Shown: positions 25,687 to 35,230 of the stretch, piece after piece | Layout of the letters: each line of letters starts with the position of its first letter | Numbering within the stretch: the stretch's first letter is position 1 | DNA from: Streptomyces pyxinicus | GTDB lineage: Bacteria > Actinomycetota > Actinomycetes > Streptomycetales > Streptomycetaceae | Assembly: GCF_024753135.1 (NCBI RefSeq) | Contig: NZ_JANUGP010000023.1 | Location: forward strand, 1-64,000 | Reading direction: 5' to 3' | Length of the DNA stretch: 64,000 nucleotides | Made by a program: the position numbers and the translations under genes | The notes under the pieces: model-generated | Seen by the model: only the letters and a program-made list of their open reading frames with translations | The model's database searches: none | What the model was told of the DNA's origin: nothing

Positions 25687-27810
25687 GTGACCGCCGATAC
25701 GTCCGTGCCGTCCACAGCGCTGCTGGCAGGAGCAGACCGGGACGGTTCCAACTACACCGCGCGGCACCTGCTCGTCCTCGAGGGCCTCGAAGCCGTGCGC
25801 AAGCGCCCGGGTATGTACATCGGCTCGACCGACAGCCGCGGCCTGGTGCACTGCCTCTGGGAGATCATCGACAACGCCGTGGACGAGGCCCTCGGGGGCT
25901 ACTGCGACCACATCGAGGTGATCCTCCACGACGACGGCTCCGTCGAGGTGCGCGACAACGGCCGCGGCATCCCCGTGGACGTGGAGCCCAAGACCGGCCT
26001 GTCCGGCGTGGAGGTCGTCATGACCAAGCTCCACGCGGGCGGCAAGTTCGGCGGCGGCTCCTACGCCGCCTCCGGTGGTCTGCACGGCGTCGGCGCCTCC
26101 GTGGTCAACGCGCTCTCCGCGCGTCTCGACGTCGAGGTGGACCGCGGCGGCCAGGTGCACGCCATCAGCTTCCGGCGCGGCGTCCCCGGCGCCTACAAGG
26201 GCGCCGGCCCGGACGCCGCGTTCGAGGCCAAGAGCGGCATGCGCAAGACCAAGAAGATCCCCAAGACCCGCAGCGGCACGCGCGTGCGCTACTGGGCCGA
26301 CCGGCAGATCTTCCTCAAGGACGCCAAGCTCTCGCTGGACACCCTCCACCAGCGGGCCCGCCAGACCGCGTTCCTGGTGCCCGGCCTGACCATCGTCGTC
26401 CGGGACGAGTTCGGTCTCGGCGAGGGCGGCAGCAAGGGCGAGGAGTCCTTCCGCTTCGACGGCGGCATCAGCGAGTTCTGCGAATACCTGGCGAGTGACA
26501 AGCCGGTCTGCGACGTCCTCCGCTTCTCCGGCCAGGGCACCTTCAAGGAGACCGTCCCGGTCCTGGACGACCACGGCCAGATGACGCCCAAGGAAGTCAC
26601 CCGCGAACTCGGCGTCGACATCGCGCTGCGCTGGGGCACGGGCTACGACACCACGCTGCGGTCCTTCGTCAACATCATCGCCACCCCCAAGGGCGGCACG
26701 CATGTGGCCGGCTTCGAGCAGGCGCTCGTCCAGACGATGAACGACGTCCTGCGCGCCAAGAAGCTGCTGCGCGTGGCCGAGGACAACATCGTCAAGGACG
26801 ACGCCCTGGAGGGCCTGACCGCCGTCGTCACCGTGCGGCTGGCCGAGCCGCAGTTCGAGGGGCAGACGAAGGAGGTGCTCGGCACCTCCGCGGCCCGCCG
26901 CATCGTGAACCAGGTGGTCACCAGGGAACTGAAGGCGTTCCTGACCACCACGAAGCGTGACGCCGCCGCCCAGGCCCGTGTCGTCATGGAGAAGGCCGTC
27001 GCCGCAGCCCGCACGCGCGTCGCGGCCCGCCAGCACAAGGACGCCCAGCGTCGGAAGACCGCTCTGGAGTCCTCCTCGCTGCCGGCCAAGCTCGCCGACT
27101 GCCGCAGCGACGACGTCGACCGCAGCGAGCTGTTCATCGTGGAGGGCGACTCCGCGCTCGGTACGGCGAAGCTGGCCCGCAACTCCGAGTTCCAGGCCCT
27201 GCTGCCGATCCGGGGCAAGATCCTCAACGTGCAGCGGTCCTCGGTGACGGACATGCTGAAGAACGCCGAGTGCGGCGCGATCATCCAGGTCATAGGAGCG
27301 GGCTCGGGCCGCACCTTCGACATCGAACAGGCCCGCTACGGCAAGATCATCATGATGACGGACGCCGATGTGGACGGCTCCCACATCCGTTGCCTGCTGC
27401 TCACGCTGTTCCAGCGCTACATGCGGCCCATGGTCGAGGCCGGCCGTGTCTTCGCCGCGGTGCCGCCGCTGCACCGCATCGAGGTCGTCCAGCCGAAGAA
27501 GGGCCAGGACAAGTACGTCTACACCTACTCCGACCGTGAGCTGCGGGACAAGCTGATGGAGTTCCAGACCAAGGGCATCCGCTACAAGGACTCCATCCAG
27601 CGCTACAAGGGCCTGGGCGAGATGGACGCCGACCAGCTGGCCGAGACGACGATGGACCCGCGCCACCGCATGCTGCGCCGCATCAACCTCTCCGACCTGG
27701 AGGCGGCGGAACAGGTCTTCGACCTCCTGATGGGCAACGACGTGGCACCGCGCAAGGAGTTCATCTCCAGCTCGGCGGCGACGCTGGACCGCTCCCGCAT
27801 CGACGCGTAA
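25687..27810 (+). CDS. parE: DNA topoisomerase IV subunit B (GyrB-like)
   Basis: A 707-aa type IIA topoisomerase ATPase subunit that pairs with ParC to unlink daughter chromosomes. The GHKL ATP-binding domain starts with RKRPGMYIGST and WEIIDNAVDEA (about 38-70) and GLHGVGASVVNAL near 135. The TOPRIM domain has VEGDSALGTAK and MMTDADVDGSHI (about 483-565). The gyrase-type extra insert is absent. The GTG at 25687 has GAGGAG 9 nt upstream. parC is 11 kb downstream, the normal arrangement in Streptomyces, while gyrB/gyrA lie near the origin. Confidence 0.94.
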   Translation: MTADTSVPSTALLAGADRDGSNYTARHLLVLEGLEAVRKRPGMYIGSTDSRGLVHCLWEIIDNAVDEALGGYCDHIEVILHDDGSVEVRDNGRGIPVDVEPKTGLSGVEVVMTKLHAGGKFGGGSYAASGGLHGVGASVVNALSARLDVEVDRGGQVHAISFRRGVPGAYKGAGPDAAFEAKSGMRKTKKIPKTRSGTRVRYWADRQIFLKDAKLSLDTLHQRARQTAFLVPGLTIVVRDEFGLGEGGSKGEESFRFDGGISEFCEYLASDKPVCDVLRFSGQGTFKETVPVLDDHGQMTPKEVTRELGVDIALRWGTGYDTTLRSFVNIIATPKGGTHVAGFEQALVQTMNDVLRAKKLLRVAEDNIVKDDALEGLTAVVTVRLAEPQFEGQTKEVLGTSAARRIVNQVVTRELKAFLTTTKRDAAAQARVVMEKAVAAARTRVAARQHKDAQRRKTALESSSLPAKLADCRSDDVDRSELFIVEGDSALGTAKLARNSEFQALLPIRGKILNVQRSSVTDMLKNAECGAIIQVIGAGSGRTFDIEQARYGKIIMMTDADVDGSHIRCLLLTLFQRYMRPMVEAGRVFAAVPPLHRIEVVQPKKGQDKYVYTYSDRELRDKLMEFQTKGIRYKDSIQRYKGLGEMDADQLAETTMDPRHRMLRRINLSDLEAAEQVFDLLMGNDVAPRKEFISSSAATLDRSRIDA

Positions 27811-28182
27811 CCGCTGCGCTGGGCTTTGGCCGCCGGGAGGGGTACGGGGGCTCCTGTCGGTGGCCGGTGGGACGCGGATCGCACGTCCGCCGCTGATGGG
27901 AGCCTGTTCGGTGGGCGGTGGGCACCCCGTTGCCCGTGGGTACGGTCCACCGCCGCAGCCCCTGTCCTCCGTCCCACGCACCGGTCCTCCCGCCTCTCGA
28001 ACGAACCCGGCCGCTCCCGGGTGCTCCACCCTCGGATACTCCACCCCCGGGTGGAGAAGGGCCGTCGGCGGATCCACCCGTGATCCACCCCGGCTCCGAT
28101 CCCGTGACCTGCGAACTTCCATAGCTTCGACGGTGTCGGCAGCGCTCGCTGGCGGCGCCCCTTCTCGCTCGCGGAGGATCGG
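27811..28182. other. Upstream region of the DUF1453-kinase operon
   Basis: 372 bp without a gene. It contains four copies of TCCACCC (28025-28031, 28040-28046, 28073-28079, 28084-28090) and one inverted repeat, described separately. Confidence 0.5.
28039..28056. promoter_or_regulatory. Candidate operator, CTCCACCC inverted repeat
   Basis: CTCCACCC (28039-28046) and GGGTGGAG (28049-28056) form a perfect 8-bp inverted repeat with a 2-bp spacer, about 130 bp before the operon. Two further GATCCACCC direct repeats 11 bp apart (28071-28079, 28082-28090) share the same core. This would suit a dimeric NarL-type regulator such as the one encoded in the operon. Confidence 0.45.
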
Positions 28183-28704
28183 ATGTCCGGGCTCGTCAAT
28201 GCGCTCATGATCGTGGCCGTGGTCGCCCTGGTGATCGTGCGGCAGTTCCGCGCCCGTCCGCTCAGTACGGACCGGCGCTGGTGGCTGCTGTCTCTAATCC
28301 TCGCCGTCGTCGCGCTGCGCGAGCCCGGCCTCCTCGACGCCCAGCACCCCGCGGAGTCCGCCGCTCTGCTCGTGGCGGAGTTGGTGACAGGCGTGGCGAC
28401 CGGTGCCGGCTGGGCCTGGACCACCCGTATCTGGACGGCTCCGGACGGCGTCGTGTGGACCAAGAGCACCAAGGCGAGCGGCGCCGTGTGGTTCGGGGGT
28501 ATCGCACTGCGGGCCGGTGTCTTCGCCATAGGTTCCCTGCTCGGCGTGCACCAGGACAGCGGCGCCCTGATGCTCGGCCTCGCCGGCACCCTGCTGGTCC
28601 GCGGCGGCATCCTGCTCTGGCGGGCGCAGTCCCCGCGGAGCACGAGCCGTACGGCCCCGGCGTACGGTGACCACACGAGGACGGTGTGGCAGGAGGGCGC
28701 GTGA
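28183..28704 (+). CDS. DUF1453-like integral membrane protein
   Basis: A 173-aa membrane protein with about four hydrophobic helices (roughly 5-22, 32-50, 62-82 and 105-150). It resembles the DUF1453/CcdC-like family of unknown function. GGAGG precedes the ATG at 28183. Its stop overlaps the GTG of the kinase gene (GTGA at 28701-28704), so the two are translationally coupled and it may assist signalling. Confidence 0.75.
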   Translation: MSGLVNALMIVAVVALVIVRQFRARPLSTDRRWWLLSLILAVVALREPGLLDAQHPAESAALLVAELVTGVATGAGWAWTTRIWTAPDGVVWTKSTKASGAVWFGGIALRAGVFAIGSLLGVHQDSGALMLGLAGTLLVRGGILLWRAQSPRSTSRTAPAYGDHTRTVWQEGA

Positions 28705-29852
28705 CCGAGAACGTATGGACCCGCTGGCCGTCACGCGAAGCCCTCGGGCGCGAAGGAACCAGCCGAGCCCGGCGCATGCTCGCCGTCACCGTCCGGCTGA
28801 CCGTGCTCGCCGTACTGCTGTGGGGCGCTCTGAGCCACCGGCACCTCGGTACGGGGGGAGCGGTCGCCTCGGCGGCAGGCGTCCTCGTCGCCGGTGCCGC
28901 CGCCTGGGGCTTCTTCCGGACGACCTACGACCACCGGCTGTCGCCCTCTCTGGCGCTCATCGTCCTGCTGCTGGGGATCGCGATGACAGCCCAGGCCACG
29001 GGGTTCGCGGTGCCGGCGCTCGTGATCTTCTGCGGCTGCGGCGTCTGCGCGCTGGAGCGACTTCCGCTCGCCGCGGCCGGGCCGGTGGCGGTCGTGGCGT
29101 TGACCCTGTACTCCGCGTTCAACACCGACGCCTGGCTCACCACGGCGGTCACCGTGGCGGGCATGGCGCTGGCCGGGTATGTGCTGCGCCTGGACGCGGA
29201 GGCCCGGGGCAGCACCCAGCGGCTGCTGGCCCAGGAGCGGGCCGCCCGGCAAGCGGAGGCTGAGTCGGCCGCGCTGGCCGAGCGGGCCCGGATCGCGCGG
29301 GAGATTCACGACGTCCTGGCCCACAGCCTCTCGGCGCAGCTCGTGCATCTGGAGGCGGCCCGGCTGCTGATCGAGAACGGCGCCGACCGCGACCGGATCC
29401 TGGAGCGGGTGGTGGCCGCCCGGGGCATGGCCCGCGACGGCCTCGCCGAGACCCGTCAGGCACTGTCCGCCCTGCGCGGCGAGCTGACGCCGCTGGAGGA
29501 CTTCCTCACCGAGCTCGTCACGGGGTCCGGTGGCGCGGAGGTCACCGTCACGGGTGAGCGCAGACCTCTGCCGGCCGAGGCGTCGGTGGCCGTACGCCGG
29601 GTCGCGCAGGAGGCGCTGACCAACGTCCGGAAACACGCCCAGGGCGCCAAGGTGTGCCTGCGACTCGCCTACGGCGAACACGAAGTGACGCTGGACGTCC
29701 GGGACTCGGGCGGCCGGCCGGGCGATCTCACGAGGTCCGGCGGCGGGTACGGTCTGCTGGGCATGCGTGAGCGCGCCGAGCTGCTGGGCGGTTCGCTGGA
29801 CGCGGGACCGGGCGAGGAGGGGTTCGTGGTGACGCTGAAGGTGCCGGTATGA
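28701..29852 (+). CDS. Two-component sensor histidine kinase (NarL-partner type)
   Basis: A 383-aa kinase. The N-terminal half (about residues 25-160) holds about five or six membrane helices with little extracytoplasmic sequence. The HisKA_3 dimerisation domain has REIHDVLAHSLSA with phospho-acceptor H203. The ATPase domain has LTNVRKHA (N box) and GGGYGLLGMRER (G box). The GTG start overlaps the previous stop. The response-regulator gene overlaps its end by ATGA. The signal is unknown; membrane stress is a usual input for this type. Confidence 0.92.
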   Translation: MTENVWTRWPSREALGREGTSRARRMLAVTVRLTVLAVLLWGALSHRHLGTGGAVASAAGVLVAGAAAWGFFRTTYDHRLSPSLALIVLLLGIAMTAQATGFAVPALVIFCGCGVCALERLPLAAAGPVAVVALTLYSAFNTDAWLTTAVTVAGMALAGYVLRLDAEARGSTQRLLAQERAARQAEAESAALAERARIAREIHDVLAHSLSAQLVHLEAARLLIENGADRDRILERVVAARGMARDGLAETRQALSALRGELTPLEDFLTELVTGSGGAEVTVTGERRPLPAEASVAVRRVAQEALTNVRKHAQGAKVCLRLAYGEHEVTLDVRDSGGRPGDLTRSGGGYGLLGMRERAELLGGSLDAGPGEEGFVVTLKVPV

Positions 29853-30532
29853 CCGAGACGGAGGGGGAGAGGAAGCCCGCGCGGGTGGTGGTCGCGGATG
29901 ACCAGACCGTGGTCCGGGAGGGCATCGTCATGCTGCTCGGCCTGCTGCCCGGAGTGGAGGTCGTCGGGGCCGCGGGGGACGGCGAGGAAGCGGTGCGGCT
30001 GGCTGGGGAACTCGCCCCGGACGTCGTCCTGATGGATCTCAGGATGCCTCGCTGTGACGGGGTGGAGGCCACCCGGCGCATCCGGGAGCAGTACCCCGGT
30101 ACCCAGGTCGTGGTGCTCACCACCTACGCGGACGACGAGTCGTTGTTCCCCGCGCTGCGAGCGGGGGCGCGGGGCTATCTGACGAAGGACGCGGGCGGTG
30201 ACGAGATCGTGCGGGCCGTGCAGAGTGTGCTCTCGGGAGAGGCGGGGCTGTCGCCCAGCGTCCAGCTCAGGTTGCTGGAGCGTCTTTCGGCGCCCGAGCC
30301 GCGGTCGGCCCCCGGCGAGCCGCCCGACGGGCTGACCACGCGGGAGGCGGAGGTGCTGGTGCTGATCGCCGAGGGATTCAGCAACCAGGAGATCGCCCGG
30401 AGACTGCATGTCTCCACCGCGACCGTGAAGACGCACATCAACAACCTCTTCGCCAAGACGGGCCTCAAGGACCGTGCGCAGGCGGTGCGTTACGCGTACG
30501 GCAAGGGACTGGTGAGGCCACCGTCGACATGA
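29849..30532 (+). CDS. NarL/LuxR-family response regulator
   Basis: A 227-aa regulator. The receiver domain is at about residues 12-130 with phospho-acceptor D63 (VLMDLRMP) and K114-type lysine (LTKDA). The LuxR-type helix-turn-helix spans about 160-220 (LTTREAEVLVLIAEGFSNQEIARRL, shortened here to its core). It is the partner of the preceding kinase, with an ATGA overlap. The TCCACCC sites upstream of the operon are candidate binding sites. Confidence 0.94.
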   Translation: MTETEGERKPARVVVADDQTVVREGIVMLLGLLPGVEVVGAAGDGEEAVRLAGELAPDVVLMDLRMPRCDGVEATRRIREQYPGTQVVVLTTYADDESLFPALRAGARGYLTKDAGGDEIVRAVQSVLSGEAGLSPSVQLRLLERLSAPEPRSAPGEPPDGLTTREAEVLVLIAEGFSNQEIARRLHVSTATVKTHINNLFAKTGLKDRAQAVRYAYGKGLVRPPST

Positions 30533-30601
30533 GTCACCTGATGGGGTGAAGAGCCCGAAGAAGAAGAGTCAGAGAAGCTCCCGGTCTGTCCATCCTTGGG
30601 C

Positions 30602-31150
30602 ATGCAGCCAAGCAACGGTCGTTCCCCCGGAGCAGAGGACGACCCCGAGAACTCGCCCGAGCATCGGGAAGAACACGGCGCACCCGCCCGTGACGTGACG
30701 TACGAGGACCCCTGGTACGACGCACTGGCCTCCGGCTGGGGCGAGGTGGACGGTACGGGCAGGCCGGCACCGGCCGTGCCGTCGGCTCGCCAGGAGGTGA
30801 GCGCGGCGGCGATGCGGGCCCGGGACGTGTACGCCGAGGTGCAGCGCAGCCCGGCCTTCCAGGAAGTGCGGGGCAGGTACCGGCGGTTCGTGGTGCCGGG
30901 GGTGATCGCCTTCTTCCTCTGGTACGTGGGGTATGTGGTGACGGCCACGACGGCGCCCGGATTCATGGCGCGGCCCGTCGCCGGCGCGGTGAACGTGGGC
31001 ATGGTCGCCGGGCTGGGACAGTTCCTCAGCACGTTCCTGCTCACGTGGGCGTACTCCCGGCATGCCCGGCTGCGTCGCGACCGGCCGGCGCTGGAACTGC
31101 GCTGGGAGACCCAGGAACTGACGCGCGGCGTGCGGGGAGGTGCCTCGTGA
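30602..31150 (+). CDS. DUF485 membrane protein
   Basis: A 182-aa protein. The first 75 residues are acidic and disordered; residues about 84-165 form the DUF485 domain with two membrane helices (FVVPGVIAFFLWYVGYVV and a second near 130-150). DUF485 proteins are encoded with acetate/pyruvate-type symporters and are thought to aid them. Its stop overlaps the GTG of the symporter (31147-31150). I use the ATG at 30602; a TTG at 30596 is possible and no ribosome site is strong. Confidence 0.88.
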   Translation: MQPSNGRSPGAEDDPENSPEHREEHGAPARDVTYEDPWYDALASGWGEVDGTGRPAPAVPSARQEVSAAAMRARDVYAEVQRSPAFQEVRGRYRRFVVPGVIAFFLWYVGYVVTATTAPGFMARPVAGAVNVGMVAGLGQFLSTFLLTWAYSRHARLRRDRPALELRWETQELTRGVRGGAS

Positions 31151-32739
31151 GGGACGGGCATCAGACTCTGGCGCTGCTGCTGTTCAGCTGCTTCGTGGCC
31201 GTCACGCTGGGAATCACGACCTGGGTGAGCCGCAGGCGGCACGGTTCGGCGGAGGAGTTCTACGCGGGCGGGCGGTTGTTCTCCCCGATGGAGAACGGTT
31301 TTGCCATCGCGGGTGACTACATGTCCGCGGCCTCCTTCCTCGGCATCACCGGTCTCATCGCGCTGTACGGCTACGACGGGCTGCTGTATGTCGTCGGGTT
31401 CTTCGTGGCGTGGCTGGTCGTGCTGTTCCTCGTGGCCGAACTGGTCCGCAACTGCGGGCGGTTCACGCTGGCGGACGTGGTGGCGGCGCGGATGAGCGAG
31501 CGGCCGGTCCGGATCGCCGCGGGCACGTCCTCGGTCACGGTGTCCGTGCTTTACCTGGTGGCGCAGATGGTCGGTGCGGGCAGCCTGATGGCGCTGCTGC
31601 TCGGCCGTACCGGCGGCGCGGCCCAGGCCTGGACGGTCATCGGGGTCGGCGCGCTCATGGTGGTCTATGTGTCGCTGGGAGGGATGCGGGCCACCACCTG
31701 GATCCAGATCGTGAAGGCGGTCCTGCTGATGAGCGGGACGATCGCGCTGACCGTGCTCGTCCTGATCCGGTTCCACGGCGACTTCGGCCGGCTGCTGCTC
31801 ACGGCGGCGGAACGCAGCGGCCAGGGGAAGGCCTTCCTGGCGCCGGGGCTGAAGTACGGCGGGAACTGGACCGCTCGCCTCGACTTCATCAGCCTGGGGC
31901 TGGCCCTGGTGCTGGGCACGGCGGGGCTGCCGCACATCCTGTCCCGCTTCTACACCGTGCCGACGGCGCGGGCGGCGCGCCGTTCCACGGTGTGGTCCAT
32001 CGGCCTCATCGGTGGCTTCTATCTGATGACGATCGTCCTGGGCTTCGGGGCGGCGGCGGTCGTCGGGACGGACGCGGTGCGCGAGTCGAACGAGGCCGGG
32101 AACACGGCCATGCCGCTGCTCGCCCTCGACCTGGGCGGCGGCGCGGGCTCCACGGGCGGGACCGTGCTGTTCGCGGTGGTCGCGGCGGTCGCCTTCGCGA
32201 CGATCCTCGCGGTGGTCGCCGGCATCACGCTCGCCTCGTCCGCCTCGGTGGCCCACGACCTGTACGCGTCGCTGCGGCGTCCCAGGCGCAAGGCGCACAG
32301 CGAGGTGGCCGTGGCGCGGTTCGCGGCGGCCGGTATCGGTGTGGTCGCGATCGCGCTCGGGCTGCTGGCCCGCGATCTGAACGTCGCCTTCCTGGTCGGG
32401 CTCGCCTTCGCGGTCGCCGCGTCGGCGAACCTCCCGGTGCTGCTCTACTCCCTGTTCTGGCGGGGCTTCACCACCCGAGGCGCGGTGTGGGCGGTGTACG
32501 GCGGGCTGATCCCGGCCCTCGGGCTCGTGCTGCTGTCGCCGGTGGTGTCCGGCAGCCCCGGCTCGCTGTTCCCGGGGGTGGATTTCCAGTACTTCCCGTT
32601 GCAGAACCCGGGCATCGTCTCCATCCCGCTCGGCTTCCTCGCCGGCTGGCTGGGCACGGTGACCTCGGACGAGGTCGCGGACGAGGCCAGGTACGCGGAG
32701 ACCGAGGTGCGGTCGCTGACCGGGGCGGGGGCCGTGTAG
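31147..32739 (+). CDS. Sodium:solute symporter, acetate/monocarboxylate (ActP-like)
   Basis: A 530-aa integral membrane transporter of the SSS family with about 13 membrane helices. Family motifs include EEFYAGGR and AGDYMSAASFLG near residues 37-65 and LPHILSRFYTV near residue 260. By family, it imports acetate or a similar short carboxylate with sodium. It is coupled to the upstream DUF485 gene. A CitAB-like two-component pair converges on its end, which may sense the same class of compound. Confidence 0.9.
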   Translation: MRDGHQTLALLLFSCFVAVTLGITTWVSRRRHGSAEEFYAGGRLFSPMENGFAIAGDYMSAASFLGITGLIALYGYDGLLYVVGFFVAWLVVLFLVAELVRNCGRFTLADVVAARMSERPVRIAAGTSSVTVSVLYLVAQMVGAGSLMALLLGRTGGAAQAWTVIGVGALMVVYVSLGGMRATTWIQIVKAVLLMSGTIALTVLVLIRFHGDFGRLLLTAAERSGQGKAFLAPGLKYGGNWTARLDFISLGLALVLGTAGLPHILSRFYTVPTARAARRSTVWSIGLIGGFYLMTIVLGFGAAAVVGTDAVRESNEAGNTAMPLLALDLGGGAGSTGGTVLFAVVAAVAFATILAVVAGITLASSASVAHDLYASLRRPRRKAHSEVAVARFAAAGIGVVAIALGLLARDLNVAFLVGLAFAVAASANLPVLLYSLFWRGFTTRGAVWAVYGGLIPALGLVLLSPVVSGSPGSLFPGVDFQYFPLQNPGIVSIPLGFLAGWLGTVTSDEVADEARYAETEVRSLTGAGAV

Positions 32740-32793
32740 CGGCGGTCACCGCACGGCTCCCGCACCCGGACGCGGTCAGGGGCCAGGCCGCGC

Positions 32794-33474
32794 TCAGGCG
32801 CGGGTCGCCCACACGTAACGGTGCTCGGGGCGGCCCGCGTCGCCGTACTTGAGGGTCAGCCGGGCCCGTCCGGTGCGCTCCAGCAGCTTCAGGTACCGCT
32901 GCGCGGTCTGCCGGCTCACCCCCGTGCGCTCGGCGACCTCCTGGGCGGACAGCGCGCCCTCGGCGTTCATCAGTTCCCGGCGCACCAGCTCCGCCGTGGT
33001 GGGGGAGTGCCCCTTGGGCAGTCCCGGCTCCGAGGGCGCCGACAGCGCGCCGAAGATGCGGTCCACCTGAGCCTGTTCGGCCTCGCCGCCGCCGTCCAGG
33101 GTGCGCCGCAGCTCGGCGTACGCCTCCAGCTTGGCCCGCAGGCCGGCGAAGGCGAACGGCTTCACCAGGTACTGGAGCGCACCGTGCCGCATCGCCGCCT
33201 GCACCGTGGAGACGTCCCGCGCGGCCGTCACCATGATCACGTCGGTCTGGTGGCCGCGCCGCCGCATCTCCCGTACGACGCCCAGCCCGGTGCCGTCGGG
33301 CAGGTAGTGGTCCAGGAGCACCAGGTCCAGCCGGGGCAGGGTCTCCACCAGACGCAGCGCCTGCGCCGCGTCGTGGGCCTCGGCGGCCACGTGGAACCCG
33401 GGCACCTTCTCGACGTAGGCGGCGTTGACCCGGGCCACCCGGATGTCGTCGTCCACGACCAGGACCTCGATCAT
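32794..33474 (-). CDS. CitB/DcuR-like response regulator
   Basis: A 226-aa regulator. The receiver has phospho-acceptor D55 (LVLLDHYLPDGTG) and KPFAFAGLRAK. The C-terminal helix-turn-helix (LSAQEVAERTGVSRQTAQRYLK core, about 170-195) is like the CitB/DpiA class, which respond to di- and tricarboxylates. Its start overlaps the kinase stop (33471-33474). A 54-bp gap separates its end from the symporter end. The likely targets are carboxylate-uptake genes such as the neighbouring symporter. Confidence 0.92.
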   Translation of the reverse strand: MIEVLVVDDDIRVARVNAAYVEKVPGFHVAAEAHDAAQALRLVETLPRLDLVLLDHYLPDGTGLGVVREMRRRGHQTDVIMVTAARDVSTVQAAMRHGALQYLVKPFAFAGLRAKLEAYAELRRTLDGGGEAEQAQVDRIFGALSAPSEPGLPKGHSPTTAELVRRELMNAEGALSAQEVAERTGVSRQTAQRYLKLLERTGRARLTLKYGDAGRPEHRYVWATRA

Positions 33475-35174
33475 GGTGTCCTCTCCTCGGCGGCGTCCGG
33501 TGCGTGGTCACCGGGGCCGGGCTCGTCCGGCGCGGCGGACACCGGGTGCGCCGATGCCGGTCCGGCGCCCGTCAGTGCCTCCGGCAGGGCCACGGTGAAC
33601 TCGGCGCCGCCGCCGTCCGCGGCGTCCACCGTCGCGCTTCCGCCCTGCCGTTCGGCGAGCCGGCGCACCAGGGAGAGCCCGATGCCCCGCTTGCCGTGCG
33701 CGGGCGGCTCCTTGGTGGACCACCCGTCGGTGAACACCAGCTCCCGCCGGTGCGCCGGAACACCGGGGCCGGTGTCGCGCACCCGCAGGACGACCGCCCG
33801 GCCCTCGGAGCGCAACTCGACCTCCACGCGCGCGTGCGCGGTCCCGGCGACCGCGTCGAGGGCGTTGTCGACCAGGTTGCCGACGATCGTCACGAGGCCT
33901 CGCGGATCGATCAGCCGGTCCGGCAGCCGGGTGCGCTCCGACACCCCCAGGGCGACCCCGCGCTCGGCGGCCACGGCGGTCTTGCCGATCAGCAGCGCGG
34001 CCAGCAGCGGATCCCCGATCTTCTCGGTGATCTGCTCGGCGGTGACCCGGTGGGCGCCGACCACCTCGCCGACGAACTCCGCCGCGTCGTCGTACATCTC
34101 CAGCTCCAGCAGCCCCAGCAGGGTGTGCATGCGGTTGGCGTGCTCATGGTCCTGGGCGCGCAGGGCGTCGATCAGCCCACGCGTGGAGTCCAGTTCCCGC
34201 CCCAGCTGTTCCAGTTCGGTGCGGTCGCGCAGCGTGGCCACGGCGCCGCCGTCACCGGTGGGCATGCGGTTGGCGACCAGGACGCGCCGACCGCACACCG
34301 TGAGCAGGTCGGTGCCGCCGGCCCGCCCGGTCAGCACGTCCGTCGTACGGCCCGCGCCGAGCGCCTCGTCCGGGGTCCGGCCGAGCGCCTCGTCGCCGAG
34401 GGAGAGCAGCCGCCGCGCCTCGTCGTTGAGCAGCCGGACCCGGCCGGCCCGGTCGAGGGCGACCACGCCCTCGCGGATGCCGTGCAGCATCGCCTCACGC
34501 TCCGCGAGCAGCGCCGAGATGTCGGAGAACGCCAGGTCCCGGGTCTGCCGCTGGACCCGCCGGGAGATCAGCCAGGCGGCCAGCGCGCCCACCGCGAGAG
34601 CGCCGCCCGCGTACGCGAACAGCTCCGGGATCGCACCGAGCAGCCGTGCCCGCACACTGTCGTAGGCGATACCCACGGAGACGGCCCCGACGAGGCGGTG
34701 ATCGGCGTCGTACAGCGGCACCTTGCCGCGCGCCGAGCGACCCAGGGTGCCCTGGTCGATCTCCATGACCGCCTGGCCGGACAGGGCCGCTGAGGGGTCG
34801 GTGGACACCCGCCGGCCGATCTCCGAGGCCGTGGGGTGGGACCAGCGCAGCCAGTGCCGGTCGAGCACCACGACGTACTCGGCGTGGGTGGCCCGTCTGA
34901 TCCGCTCGGCCTCCCGCTGCACCGGTCCGTCCGGCGTCGGCCGCGTGTCCCGGACGCCCGCGGCGATGTCGGGGTCCTGGGCCGTGGTCTCGGCGATGGC
35001 CAGCGCGCGGCGCATCGCCTCCTGGTCCAGCTGCTTGCTCAGCGGTGCGAGGAACAGCCCCGTCGCGAGCACGGCGACTCCCGCGGCGATCGCCACCTGC
35101 ATCAGCAGCACCTGCGAGAAGGCCCGCCGGGGCAGGCCGAGGCGCAGGCGGCGTGCCGAGGGAGTGGGGCTCAT
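33471..35174 (-). CDS. CitA/DcuS-like sensor histidine kinase
   Basis: A 567-aa kinase. A membrane helix (about 20-40) is followed by an extracytoplasmic PAS-like (PASC/sCache) ligand domain (about 45-175), a second helix near 185-205, a cytoplasmic PAS domain (about 220-320) and a kinase core with the DHEHANRMHTLLGLL box and ATP-binding motifs VDNALDAVAG and GIGLSLV. The CitA class senses citrate or C4 dicarboxylates. The ATG at 35174 is preferred; a GTG at 35180 is in frame. Three TTGATC repeats lie just upstream. Confidence 0.92.
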   Translation of the reverse strand: MSPTPSARRLRLGLPRRAFSQVLLMQVAIAAGVAVLATGLFLAPLSKQLDQEAMRRALAIAETTAQDPDIAAGVRDTRPTPDGPVQREAERIRRATHAEYVVVLDRHWLRWSHPTASEIGRRVSTDPSAALSGQAVMEIDQGTLGRSARGKVPLYDADHRLVGAVSVGIAYDSVRARLLGAIPELFAYAGGALAVGALAAWLISRRVQRQTRDLAFSDISALLAEREAMLHGIREGVVALDRAGRVRLLNDEARRLLSLGDEALGRTPDEALGAGRTTDVLTGRAGGTDLLTVCGRRVLVANRMPTGDGGAVATLRDRTELEQLGRELDSTRGLIDALRAQDHEHANRMHTLLGLLELEMYDDAAEFVGEVVGAHRVTAEQITEKIGDPLLAALLIGKTAVAAERGVALGVSERTRLPDRLIDPRGLVTIVGNLVDNALDAVAGTAHARVEVELRSEGRAVVLRVRDTGPGVPAHRRELVFTDGWSTKEPPAHGKRGIGLSLVRRLAERQGGSATVDAADGGGAEFTVALPEALTGAGPASAHPVSAAPDEPGPGDHAPDAAEERTP

Positions 35175-35230
35175 ACGCACGACGGTACGGGGCGAGCCCC
35201 GGCGGGCCCCAGCGGTGTGGCGTGGATCTC

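Noticed and set aside
25285..28122. 945-codon open frame opposite parE
   Set aside because: It is the antisense shadow of parE and has no family motif or ribosome site.
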